Shown here: piece by piece, positions 25,301 to 31,374 of the stretch
Numbering within the stretch: position 1 is the first letter of the stretch
Layout: every line of letters begins with the position of its first letter
Source of the DNA: Gemmatimonadota bacterium
GTDB lineage: Bacteria; Gemmatimonadota; Gemmatimonadetes; Gemmatimonadales; Gemmatimonadaceae
NCBI GenBank assembly: GCA_003155795.1
Contig: PMEM01000028.1
Coordinates: 4,144 to 37,450 of the forward strand
DNA: 33,307 bases
Direction: 5' to 3'
Program-made: the position numbers and the translations under genes
The notes under the pieces: generated by a model
What the model saw: only the letters and a program-made list of their open reading frames with translations
Told to the model about the DNA's origin: nothing
Databases searched by the model: none

Positions 25301-26089
25301 ATGAAACGAATCTGGTTGCTTCCGTTGCTGCTCGGTGCATGCACTTCCGCAGGGAGTCCGACACCGAGTCCCGCGCCAATTGCAATGGCTACGCGGCCGC
25401 TGGTCGACACCACACGTCCGTCGTTGTTGGGACCGGGCAAGCAGGTTCCGCTCGCGCTGCACTGGACGCGCGCATCGGCTGAGCATCGTGCGAACCTCTT
25501 GCAGAGCTATCGCGGCGCCGAAGCACGGTTGCGGGTACTCGCGGCCCCTCTGTCGCGTGGAAGCTGGGCGGTCATCATGGATGCCGACGAGACAGTGCTC
25601 GACAACTCGCTTTATTTCCAACGGCAAGCGGAGCGAGGCTATCGCGGCTTCACCTACAACTGGCCCAACTTTGTTCATGAGGCGATCGCGCCCGCGCTTC
25701 CCGGTGCAGTCTCGTTCACCAGCCTGGTTCACGAACTCGGCGGTCGCCTGGTCATTGTTACGAATCGTGCGGAGAACCTCTGCCCGGACACGCGGCGCAA
25801 TCTGGAAAATGCAGGTATCAAGGCTGACGCGGTTCTCTGCCACCCTCCGGGCGTCGAAGACAAGAACCCACGATTCGTCGCGGTACAGCAGGGACACGTA
25901 GAAGGGCTGCCCGCGCTGCACGTTGTGATGTGGGTGGGCGACAACGTGCAGGATTTTCCCGGTCTGACGCAAGCTCAGATGCGAACCGCACCCGACACAG
26001 CATTCACTGAGTTCGGTCGCTCATGGTGGATTCTCCCCAATCCCATTTACGGAAGCTGGCAAAACAATCCGCTACCGTCTCGGCCCTAG
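25301..26089 (+). CDS. HAD-superfamily acid phosphatase lipoprotein (class C, e(P4)-like)
   Basis: A 262-residue phosphomonoesterase anchored by lipid at Cys14 (LLLGAC). The class C signature MDADETVLDNS gives nucleophile Asp94 and general acid Asp96. Motif II is IVTNRAENLCPDTRRNLENAG and motif IV is WVGDNVQDFPG. The Haemophilus relative e(P4) removes phosphate from NMN and other nucleotides in NAD scavenging. With the secreted phosphodiesterase at 15720 it could complete extracytoplasmic removal of phosphate from a nucleotide-linked compound such as NAD, FAD or CoA. It follows the MBL gene by 15 bases with a GAGAG site before the ATG. Its stop codon overlaps the end of the decarboxylase remnant on the other strand. 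Confidence 0.93.
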   Translation: MKRIWLLPLLLGACTSAGSPTPSPAPIAMATRPLVDTTRPSLLGPGKQVPLALHWTRASAEHRANLLQSYRGAEARLRVLAAPLSRGSWAVIMDADETVLDNSLYFQRQAERGYRGFTYNWPNFVHEAIAPALPGAVSFTSLVHELGGRLVIVTNRAENLCPDTRRNLENAGIKADAVLCHPPGVEDKNPRFVAVQQGHVEGLPALHVVMWVGDNVQDFPGLTQAQMRTAPDTAFTEFGRSWWILPNPIYGSWQNNPLPSRP

Positions 26090-26310
26090 CGCTTGGGCGC
26101 CGGCTTGACGCGCGCCGATCATGTCCGTGGTGCCGAACCACGGCGTCTTGAGCCCCAACGCCTGCCGTAGCCAGTCGACCACCACTTCCCCAGCTTGGTC
26201 GCGCTCGGGCTCGGCTTCCACATCGTGTCGATCAACTCGTGGCCGTGCTTGCGGAAGGCGTCAGTGGGTAGGTCACCGGTTGCGGTGGAGGGATCGGAAG
26301 CGGTGCTCAT
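26086..26310 (-). pseudogene. Remnant of a PLP-dependent (aromatic-amino-acid type) decarboxylase
   Basis: From the ATG at 26310 the frame encodes TGDLPTDAFRKHGHELIDTM, which matches the N terminus of group II PLP decarboxylases. It then jumps to SPSATKLG, normally found some 70 residues further on. The continuation, EVVVDWLRQALGLKTPWFG, lies in the next frame, so there is also a frameshift. The second frame stops at 26086-26088. The catalytic lysine region and most of the protein are missing. At least one internal deletion, one frameshift and a large C-terminal loss show a decayed gene. The remaining 140 bases to the DinB gene (26311-26450) hold no gene. Confidence 0.75.
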
Positions 26311-26450
26311 TTCGGGCTCGGAACGGGTCGGAAAATGAATGGGCAGCAAGTATCGGATGCAATGTTACCAAACATCACTGCAAACTGTCGTGTTTTTACA
26401 GTGCCGGCGCATTTGTGCTAGCACGCGAGCATTTCAACACGGTCAGGTAG

Positions 26451-26978
26451 ATGTCAGTTCCTCACCCAAAGGACCTTCAGGTCTCCGCATTGCGCACGCG
26501 GCTCACCGGCGCGCTCCCCCAGATGATGAATGCGGCGCTGGAGCCGTTCGATGACGAGTCCGTGTGGTGGCAACCCGCGGACGGCGTGAATCCGATCGGA
26601 GTACTGGCCCTGCACTGCGCCGGCAACCTTCGACACTTCATCGGTCGGCACGTTGGCGGGACCGATTACGTGCGCAACAGGCCGCAGGAGTTCGATTCCT
26701 CGCGCCGACTCACCAAGAGTGAGATATCGACCGAGTTCAGTCGTGCGATCTCCGATGTGCGCGCTGTGATGGACTCGCTCAAGCCAGAAGACTACGCAGC
26801 ACCGTCGCGCGATCCCGAAGGTCGCCACTGGACAGTGTACGAAGATTTCGTCAACGCGACCGTGCATCTCGCACTTCATGTCGGTCAAGCTGTGCAGCTT
26901 GCAAAGCTCAGAGGCTACAAGTTGAGCGACCGCGTATGGGGTGAGGCACACGCCGCTTCGGGAGCATCACGTGTCTGA
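26451..26978 (+). CDS. DinB/DUF1572-family protein
   Basis: A 175-residue four-helix-bundle protein. Metal-type histidines are visible in LALHCAGNLRHFIGRHVGG and in the C-terminal ATVHLALHVGQAVQLA, arranged as in DinB-like enzymes. WWQPADGVNPIGV is typical of the DUF1572 branch. Some relatives are thiol-dependent S-transferases and others have no known function. Bacillithiol or mycothiol use cannot be inferred here. The last 8 bases overlap the proposed rmuC start, so the genes are translationally coupled. A GGTCAGG stretch precedes the ATG. Confidence 0.88.
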   Translation: MSVPHPKDLQVSALRTRLTGALPQMMNAALEPFDDESVWWQPADGVNPIGVLALHCAGNLRHFIGRHVGGTDYVRNRPQEFDSSRRLTKSEISTEFSRAISDVRAVMDSLKPEDYAAPSRDPEGRHWTVYEDFVNATVHLALHVGQAVQLAKLRGYKLSDRVWGEAHAASGASRV

Positions 26979-28440
26979 CCTGACTCCGATGATTCTCTTT
27001 GGCATCGCGGTTGTGCTTCTCGCCGTCGGAGCCGGACTCGGCTGGCTTGCCGCGGTGACGCGCCAACGCAGTAATCTGGGCGTACTGCAAAGCCGGATCG
27101 CCGATCTCAGTGCGCGATTCGAAATCCGGAGCGCAGAAGCTGCCCGATTGAATTTGCGCGTCGAACAACTCGGTGCAGCTGACGTGAAATGCGCCGCACT
27201 CACGGCACAGCTGGAGGCGGAACGGAAGAGCACTGGCGACAAGGTTGCTGCGATCGAGCAGGCGGAGCAACGCCTTCGCGAGGCGTTTCAGTCGATGGGC
27301 GCCGAGGCGCTCAGACAGAATAGTGAATCGTTTCTGCAGCTTGCGCGCACGTCGCTGTCAGAGATGCAGCAGAGCACATCGTCAGATCTCGAGCTCCGTC
27401 AGCAGGCGATCAGCGAACTGGTGTCGCCGATAAAGGCAACGCTCGAAAAAATGGACGGCACCATTCAGAAGGTGGAACTGGCGCGCGTTGGTTCGTACGA
27501 GTCACTGATAGAGCAGCTTCGCTCGATGGGCGAAACGCAACGTGAGTTGAGCGGGCGCACCAAGCAACTTGGTGATGCGCTGCGTTCGCCGACCGTGCGC
27601 GGTCGCTGGGGCGAGATGCAACTGAAGCGCGTGTGCGAGATGGCTGGAATGCTCGACCATTGCGACTTTACCGAGCAGACGACGATTGACAGCGGCGACG
27701 GCAAGTTGCGACCCGATCTCACCGTGCGGCTGCCCGGCGGGAAGGTGATAATCGTAGATGCGAAAGCGCCGCTGATGGCGTATCTGGCAGCGATCGAATG
27801 CACCGACGAAGCCGAACGTGAGCGACTGATGCGAGATCACTCGCGCCAGGTGCGCGACCACATGGTGAAGCTTGGCCAGAAGGCGTACTGGGGACAGTTC
27901 GAATCGACGCCCGAGTTCGTAGTGATGTTCCTGCCGGGTGAAACGTTCTTCAGCGCAGCGCTCCAGTACGATCCAGGGTTGATCGAATATGGCTTCGATC
28001 AGCATGTGATTCCGTCGAGTCCGACGACATTGATCGCATTGCTGCGTTCGATCGCGTATGGCTGGCAACAGGATCGGATTGCAAAGAACGCTGAAGAAAT
28101 CAGCGCACTGGGCAGGGAGATGTACTCGCGTATCAGTACATTCTCGAACCACTTTGATACACTGCGCCGCGGTCTGGAAAAATCGGTCGAGGCGTACAAC
28201 AGCGCAGTGGGATCGCTGGAGCGCAAGGTGCTGCCACAGGCTCGGAGGTTCCGGGATCTCGGTGCGGGAACAGTCGCCGAGATCGCCACGCTTGATGGCA
28301 TTGATGCGACGATGCGGCGATTGGAGATACCGGGGGAAGGGAGTAGCAGTCATCCCGCCGAAGGTCGGGATCCATTAACGGAAACGTCGAGAGTTGTCAT
28401 TCCTGCGAACGCAGGAATCCGTTTTCAGCCGCCGACGTGA
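26971..28440 (+). CDS. rmuC: DNA recombination protein RmuC
   Basis: RmuC limits inversions and is thought to be a nuclease acting on DNA secondary structures. The GTG at 26971 is preferred over the GTG at 26941 because GGAG lies 6 bases ahead; it gives 489 residues. An N-terminal membrane helix (about 7-27) is followed by a long coiled coil (about 30-190). The RmuC domain contains RGRWGEMQLKRVCEMAGM and the PD-(D/E)xK-like core LRPDLTVRLPGGKVIIVDAKAP. The family domain ends near LDGIDATMRRLEIPG. The last 30 or so residues (HPAEGRDP, VVIPANAGIRFQ) are translated from REP-like repeats at 28349-28420 and are not conserved family sequence, so the native C terminus was probably shorter. Confidence 0.93.
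   Translation: MSDLTPMILFGIAVVLLAVGAGLGWLAAVTRQRSNLGVLQSRIADLSARFEIRSAEAARLNLRVEQLGAADVKCAALTAQLEAERKSTGDKVAAIEQAEQRLREAFQSMGAEALRQNSESFLQLARTSLSEMQQSTSSDLELRQQAISELVSPIKATLEKMDGTIQKVELARVGSYESLIEQLRSMGETQRELSGRTKQLGDALRSPTVRGRWGEMQLKRVCEMAGMLDHCDFTEQTTIDSGDGKLRPDLTVRLPGGKVIIVDAKAPLMAYLAAIECTDEAERERLMRDHSRQVRDHMVKLGQKAYWGQFESTPEFVVMFLPGETFFSAALQYDPGLIEYGFDQHVIPSSPTTLIALLRSIAYGWQQDRIAKNAEEISALGREMYSRISTFSNHFDTLRRGLEKSVEAYNSAVGSLERKVLPQARRFRDLGAGTVAEIATLDGIDATMRRLEIPGEGSSSHPAEGRDPLTETSRVVIPANAGIRFQPPT
28349..28420 (+). repeat. Two REP-like palindromic elements inside the rmuC 3' end
   Basis: Element 1 (28349-28374) reads GTCATCCCGCCGAAGGTCGG and onward. Element 2 (28396-28420) contains ATTCCTGCG and CGCAGGAAT, a perfect 9-base-pair stem with a 2-base loop. 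The theme GTCAT-CCCGC-GAA-GCGGG-ATCC matches the widespread short palindromic repeat type. Both are read through by the rmuC frame. Confidence 0.85.
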
Positions 28441-28466
28441 CGGTCACTGGTAAGTACGCAGAACAT

Positions 28467-28554
28467 GGATCCCGACCTTCGGCGGGATGACTGCGCTGGA
28501 TCCCGACCTTCGGCGGGATGACTGCGCTGGATCCCGACCTTCGGCGGGATGACT
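28467..28554 (-). repeat. Three tandem 31-base REP-like repeats
   Basis: The unit GGATCCCGACCTTCGGCGGG plus GATGACTGCGCT starts at 28467, 28498 and 28529, so the period is 31 bases; the third copy diverges after about 26 bases. The core is the reverse complement of the element at 28349 and of that at 29896. The array fills the gap between rmuC and the permease gene and may affect transcription between them. Confidence 0.9.
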
Positions 28555-28569
28555 ACATTCCGCACGGCA

Positions 28570-29883
28570 ATGACGAATCCAGGTAAAGAACACGGGCTGG
28601 AGCGCGCGATTGGAGTGCGCGGCCTCGCCGCTACCGCATTCAACGTTACCGTCGGCGGCGGAATCTTCGTACTGCCCGCAGTGGTTGCGGCGACGATCGG
28701 TCCATCAGCACCGATCGCGTACATCGTTGTTGCCGCCGCGATGGGGCTCATCGTACTCTGCTTCGCGCAGGCTGGAAGCAGAGTTGATCTCACCGGCGGA
28801 CCGTACGCGTATGTAGAAATCGCCCTCGGCAAGTATGTCGGATTTCTCGCGGGCACGCTGTTGTGGCTGGTTGGGACAACTGCGACTGCCGCAGTCGGGA
28901 GTGCACTTGTCGGATCGATCGCTGTGTTCTGGCCACCATTGGCAGAGCCAGTACCGCGCGCGTTGATTCTGGCCGTGGTGTTCGCATTGTTTGGCGCGCT
29001 CAACGTTCGCGGCACGAGGCAGAGCACGCGTTTTCTCGAGATGATCACGGTGGTAAAGTTGTTGCCGTTGATCCTTTTCATAATCCTGGGAGCGATGCTG
29101 GCGCATGGCCCTCGGCCGGATGTATTCGGCAGTCTCAACCCTGCCAAACTCGGCAGATCGGTGATCGTGTTGATCTTCGCCTTTGCTGGAATCGAATTCG
29201 CGCTGGTGCCGGGCGGCGAGGTGAAGGATCCCGCACGAACAGTTCCGCGCGCGCTTTTCATGGCGATGTCAGCGATAACGGTACTGTACGTGGCGATCCA
29301 GTACGTCGCGCAGATGATACTCGGGAATCAGCTGGCGTTGGCGCAAGCCGCTCCGTTGACGGAAGCTGCTCGCGCTGTGGCGGGCTCGGGTGGCGCGGTA
29401 TTCATCGGTGTGTGTGCGAGCATATCGATGTTCGGTTATGTGAGCGGCATGATGCTCACCGCTCCGCGCGCATTATATGCGTTCGGGCGCGACGGGATTC
29501 TGCCGCCAGTGTTTGCACGCGTGCATCAACGCTATGACACGCCAGCCGTGGCGATCGTCGCGCAATGCGTGATGACGTTTATTGTTGCGGTGACGGGAGG
29601 GTTTGCGGAGCTCGCGATACTGAGCAACATCGCAGTGCTGGTGTTGTATCTGTTCTGCTGTATCGCAGCATGGGAGTTGCGACGGAAAAACGTGCATGCA
29701 GGTGGAACGCCGTTCAAAATTCCAGGTGGGCCATTGGTGCCGGTTCTCGCAGTCGCGGTGATTGTATGGATACTGAGCAATGCGACGGTGAAGGAGTTCT
29801 CGGTAGTTGGCGGAGTGTTGGTCGTGGCGTCGGTGTTGTATCTGCTGGCGCGGGGACGAACGCGGGTTCCGGACGTGACCTGA
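28570..29883 (+). CDS. APC-superfamily amino acid permease
   Basis: A 437-residue inner-membrane transporter with about 12 hydrophobic helices. The N-terminal FNVTVGGGIFVLPAVV is the unwound helix-1 substrate motif of APC amino-acid/polyamine permeases, and FAFAGIEFALVPGGEVKDPARTVPRA is the conserved helix-6 region. Substrate specificity is not readable. The ATG at 28570 is chosen. Another ATG at 28549 is in frame but is part of the third repeat copy (GGGATGACT), so it may be fortuitous. No good ribosome site is visible for either. Repeats border the gene on both sides, so it may have been moved or re-wired. Confidence 0.9.
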   Translation: MTNPGKEHGLERAIGVRGLAATAFNVTVGGGIFVLPAVVAATIGPSAPIAYIVVAAAMGLIVLCFAQAGSRVDLTGGPYAYVEIALGKYVGFLAGTLLWLVGTTATAAVGSALVGSIAVFWPPLAEPVPRALILAVVFALFGALNVRGTRQSTRFLEMITVVKLLPLILFIILGAMLAHGPRPDVFGSLNPAKLGRSVIVLIFAFAGIEFALVPGGEVKDPARTVPRALFMAMSAITVLYVAIQYVAQMILGNQLALAQAAPLTEAARAVAGSGGAVFIGVCASISMFGYVSGMMLTAPRALYAFGRDGILPPVFARVHQRYDTPAVAIVAQCVMTFIVAVTGGFAELAILSNIAVLVLYLFCCIAAWELRRKNVHAGGTPFKIPGGPLVPVLAVAVIVWILSNATVKEFSVVGGVLVVASVLYLLARGRTRVPDVT

Positions 29884-29895
29884 CGTAGTGTCGCT

Positions 29896-29951
29896 GTCAT
29901 CCCGCCGAAGGTCGGGATCCATAGCCTGTCGTTCCGCCGGAAGCGGGATAA
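29896..29951 (+). repeat. REP-like elements downstream of the permease gene
   Basis: A 26-base element (29896-29921) is identical in its core to the one at 28349-28374. A degenerate copy with GTTCCGCCGGAAGCGGGAT follows at 29928-29951. They lie between the permease stop and the toxin-antitoxin promoter, and their hairpins could reduce read-through. Confidence 0.8.
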
Positions 29952-29960
29952 CAGCGTTCA

Positions 29961-30011
29961 TTGACCATATAGACCAACCTGCTTGACCAATACCTCCAAC
30001 CCTCCTATTAT
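29961..30011 (+). promoter_or_regulatory. Promoter and candidate operator of the toxin-antitoxin operon
   Basis: A -35 box TTGACC (29983-29988) and a -10 box TATTAT (30006-30011) lie exactly 17 bases apart. A second TTGACCA at 29961 repeats 22 bases upstream of the first, about two helical turns. The repeat could be an autoregulatory operator for the antitoxin. The predicted transcript would start about 15 bases before the ATG, with a GGGGG ribosome site close to its 5' end. Confidence 0.7.
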
Positions 30012-30032
30012 ACGTCAGGGGGATCTCAGACC

Positions 30033-30335
30033 ATGGCTGAAAAGAAGCAAGTCAACCTGTACGAAGCCAAGACCCACCTGTCGCAGCTCGTGAAGGAGGC
30101 TGGCGCTGGTGCAACTATCGTCATCGCCAAGGACGGATCGCCGGTAGCTCAGCTCGTGCCATTGAGCCCTCGTGCCCGGCCGGCTCGCAAGCCGGGGAAA
30201 TGGGCGGGGAAAGGATGGATCGCCGCGGACTTCGATGCACCACTTCCAACAGAAGTGCAGGCACTGTTCGAAGGCGACGACGCAGATGCCAGCGCTCCGC
30301 TCCGTGAAGTGATTGTAGAGCGGAAGAAGAAATAG
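30033..30335 (+). CDS. Type II antitoxin, Phd/YefM family
   Basis: A 100-residue antitoxin. The N-terminal VNLYEAKTHLSQLVKEAGAGATIVIAKDGSPVAQLVPL is the Phd/YefM DNA-binding and dimerisation fold. The C-terminal acidic and basic segment (about 60-100, ending VIVERKKK) should wrap the toxin. It overlaps the toxin gene by one base (TAGTG), so translation is coupled. Such antitoxins neutralise the partner toxin and repress their own promoter. Confidence 0.93.
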   Translation: MAEKKQVNLYEAKTHLSQLVKEAGAGATIVIAKDGSPVAQLVPLSPRARPARKPGKWAGKGWIAADFDAPLPTEVQALFEGDDADASAPLREVIVERKKK

Positions 30336-30712
30336 TGCGGCTGCTTCTCGATACGCACGTGCTGATGTGGTGGCAGTTCGACACTCCACAACTCCGCAAT
30401 GAAGTGAAGAGCGCTATCCGCGACGCTGAGATCGTGTACGTGAGTGCCGCGTCCGCGTGGGAAGCGGATATCAAGCGCAAGCTGGGAAAGCTGTCGTTTC
30501 CCGGCGCGTTCGTGAACGTCCTGACGGAAAACGATTTCACCGAATTGCCGGTGACGATGCGGCACGCGGCCGCGACGCTGGCGCTTCCGTTATACCATCG
30601 CGACCCCTTCGACAGGATGCTGGTAGCGCAGGCAATTGTGGAGGGGTGTACTCTGGTGACGTCGGATGACGCGCTGGCGGCGTATGGGATTGAGATGTTG
30701 GTGGCGTCGTAG
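30335..30712 (+). CDS. vapC: VapC-family PIN-domain toxin
   Basis: A 125-residue PIN-domain endoribonuclease of the VapC type, likely cutting tRNA or rRNA. The acidic triad and support are Asp6 (LLLDTHVL), Glu43 (SAASAWEADIKRKLG), Asp90 and Asp93 (HRDPFDRMLVAQA), and Asp111-Asp112 in VTSDDAL. Length is usual. The GTG start shares its G with the antitoxin stop, which fixes the start. The pairing of a Phd/YefM antitoxin with a PIN toxin is a frequent type II combination. A REP-like element begins 6 bases after the stop. Confidence 0.94.
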   Translation: MRLLLDTHVLMWWQFDTPQLRNEVKSAIRDAEIVYVSAASAWEADIKRKLGKLSFPGAFVNVLTENDFTELPVTMRHAAATLALPLYHRDPFDRMLVAQAIVEGCTLVTSDDALAAYGIEMLVAS

Positions 30713-30717
30713 AAAAT

Positions 30718-30772
30718 GGATTCCCGCTTCCACGGGAATGACGAGGCTCGGTTCCCGCTTTCGCAGAATTGC
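30718..30772 (-). repeat. REP-like elements after the toxin gene
   Basis: The first element (30718-30742) reads GGATTCCCGCTTCCACGGGA and on to ATGAC, with an imperfect stem. A degenerate partner follows at about 30750-30772 (TTCCCGCTTTCGCAGAATT). The family is that of the repeats at 28349 and 29896. Confidence 0.75.
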
Positions 30773-30810
30773 TGCTAACATTACGATATACGTCCAATCG
30801 GAGTAGCCTG

Positions 30811-31299
30811 GTGTCCATGATCAGTACGCGAAAGTCTGTTGTGGAATTGGCTCTTTCCATGTCTGCGAGAGCGGCATGCCTCGCTACCGTCCTGGTATTT
30901 GCCGCCTGCGCGGATTCCACTGCCCCAGGACGAGCAGCGCCGCTCGTCGAGGCCTCGGCGGGAGTGCGGCCATCGATACCATTTCCGCCGGCGCAAGTCC
31001 GTGCCATATCCACAACTTCGTCGGTGGTCGTGTCGGCCGTGCTTGTCACGGGGACTCCCTGCTACGCAGTAAGCGCGACTGATCGGATTGACGGAAATGA
31101 CCTTATCATAAAGATCACGGCGACGTTGATCAACGTTCCGTGCATTGATGTGACCTTGCCTAAGCAATACACGGTAACGTCGAGAGCCGTGCCGATATCG
31201 GCGACGCACATCACTGTGCAGGCGAGCGGCTTCGTGGGCGGCGACAGCGTGATCGTCGACCGGGATATCCCGTGGAAGAGCGCGGAATTGGGAGGTTAG
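30811..31299 (+). CDS. Small putative lipoprotein
   Basis: A 162-residue protein of unknown function. I prefer the GTG at 30811, which has GGAG 7 bases upstream. ATGs at 30817 and 30859 are alternatives, and the frame is open from 30769. The signal peptide ends in the lipobox VFAAC (Cys33 from the GTG start), followed by ADSTAPG, a typical Gemmatimonadota lipoprotein junction. The mature part is a beta-rich domain with two cysteines (GTPCYAVSATD and INVPCIDVTLP) that could form a disulfide. It lies downstream of the toxin gene but has no clear link to it, and converges on the DUF5916 gene. Confidence 0.75.
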   Translation: MSMISTRKSVVELALSMSARAACLATVLVFAACADSTAPGRAAPLVEASAGVRPSIPFPPAQVRAISTTSSVVVSAVLVTGTPCYAVSATDRIDGNDLIIKITATLINVPCIDVTLPKQYTVTSRAVPISATHITVQASGFVGGDSVIVDRDIPWKSAELGG

Positions 31300-31337
31300 A
31301 GCGCGACTGCGGCGCTTCGTCGGAGAACCTGAACGCT

Positions 31338-31361
31338 ATCAACGTTGATCAGAAGTGATCA
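31338..31361. other. Overlapping palindromes between convergent genes
   Basis: A gapless palindrome ATCAACGTTGAT (31338-31349) overlaps a hairpin made of two TGATCA arms with a 4-base loop (31346-31361). They lie in the 75-base gap between convergent genes. There is no T-run, so a weak bidirectional terminator or a protein site is possible. Confidence 0.35.
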
Positions 31362-31374
31362 GCATAAGCGCGCT

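Noticed and set aside
26119-26349. The 76-codon frame as an intact small gene
   Set aside because: It is the joined remnant of two decarboxylase blocks with a frameshift, so it is reported as a pseudogene.
28467-28554. 31-base array as a CRISPR array
   Set aside because: Copies are directly adjacent with no spacers, the core is palindromic and dispersed elsewhere in the region, and no cas gene is present.
30033-30712. Toxin-antitoxin pair as part of a larger phage-defence island
   Set aside because: No restriction, nuclease-helicase or reverse-transcriptase genes are adjacent; neighbours are a permease and a small lipoprotein.
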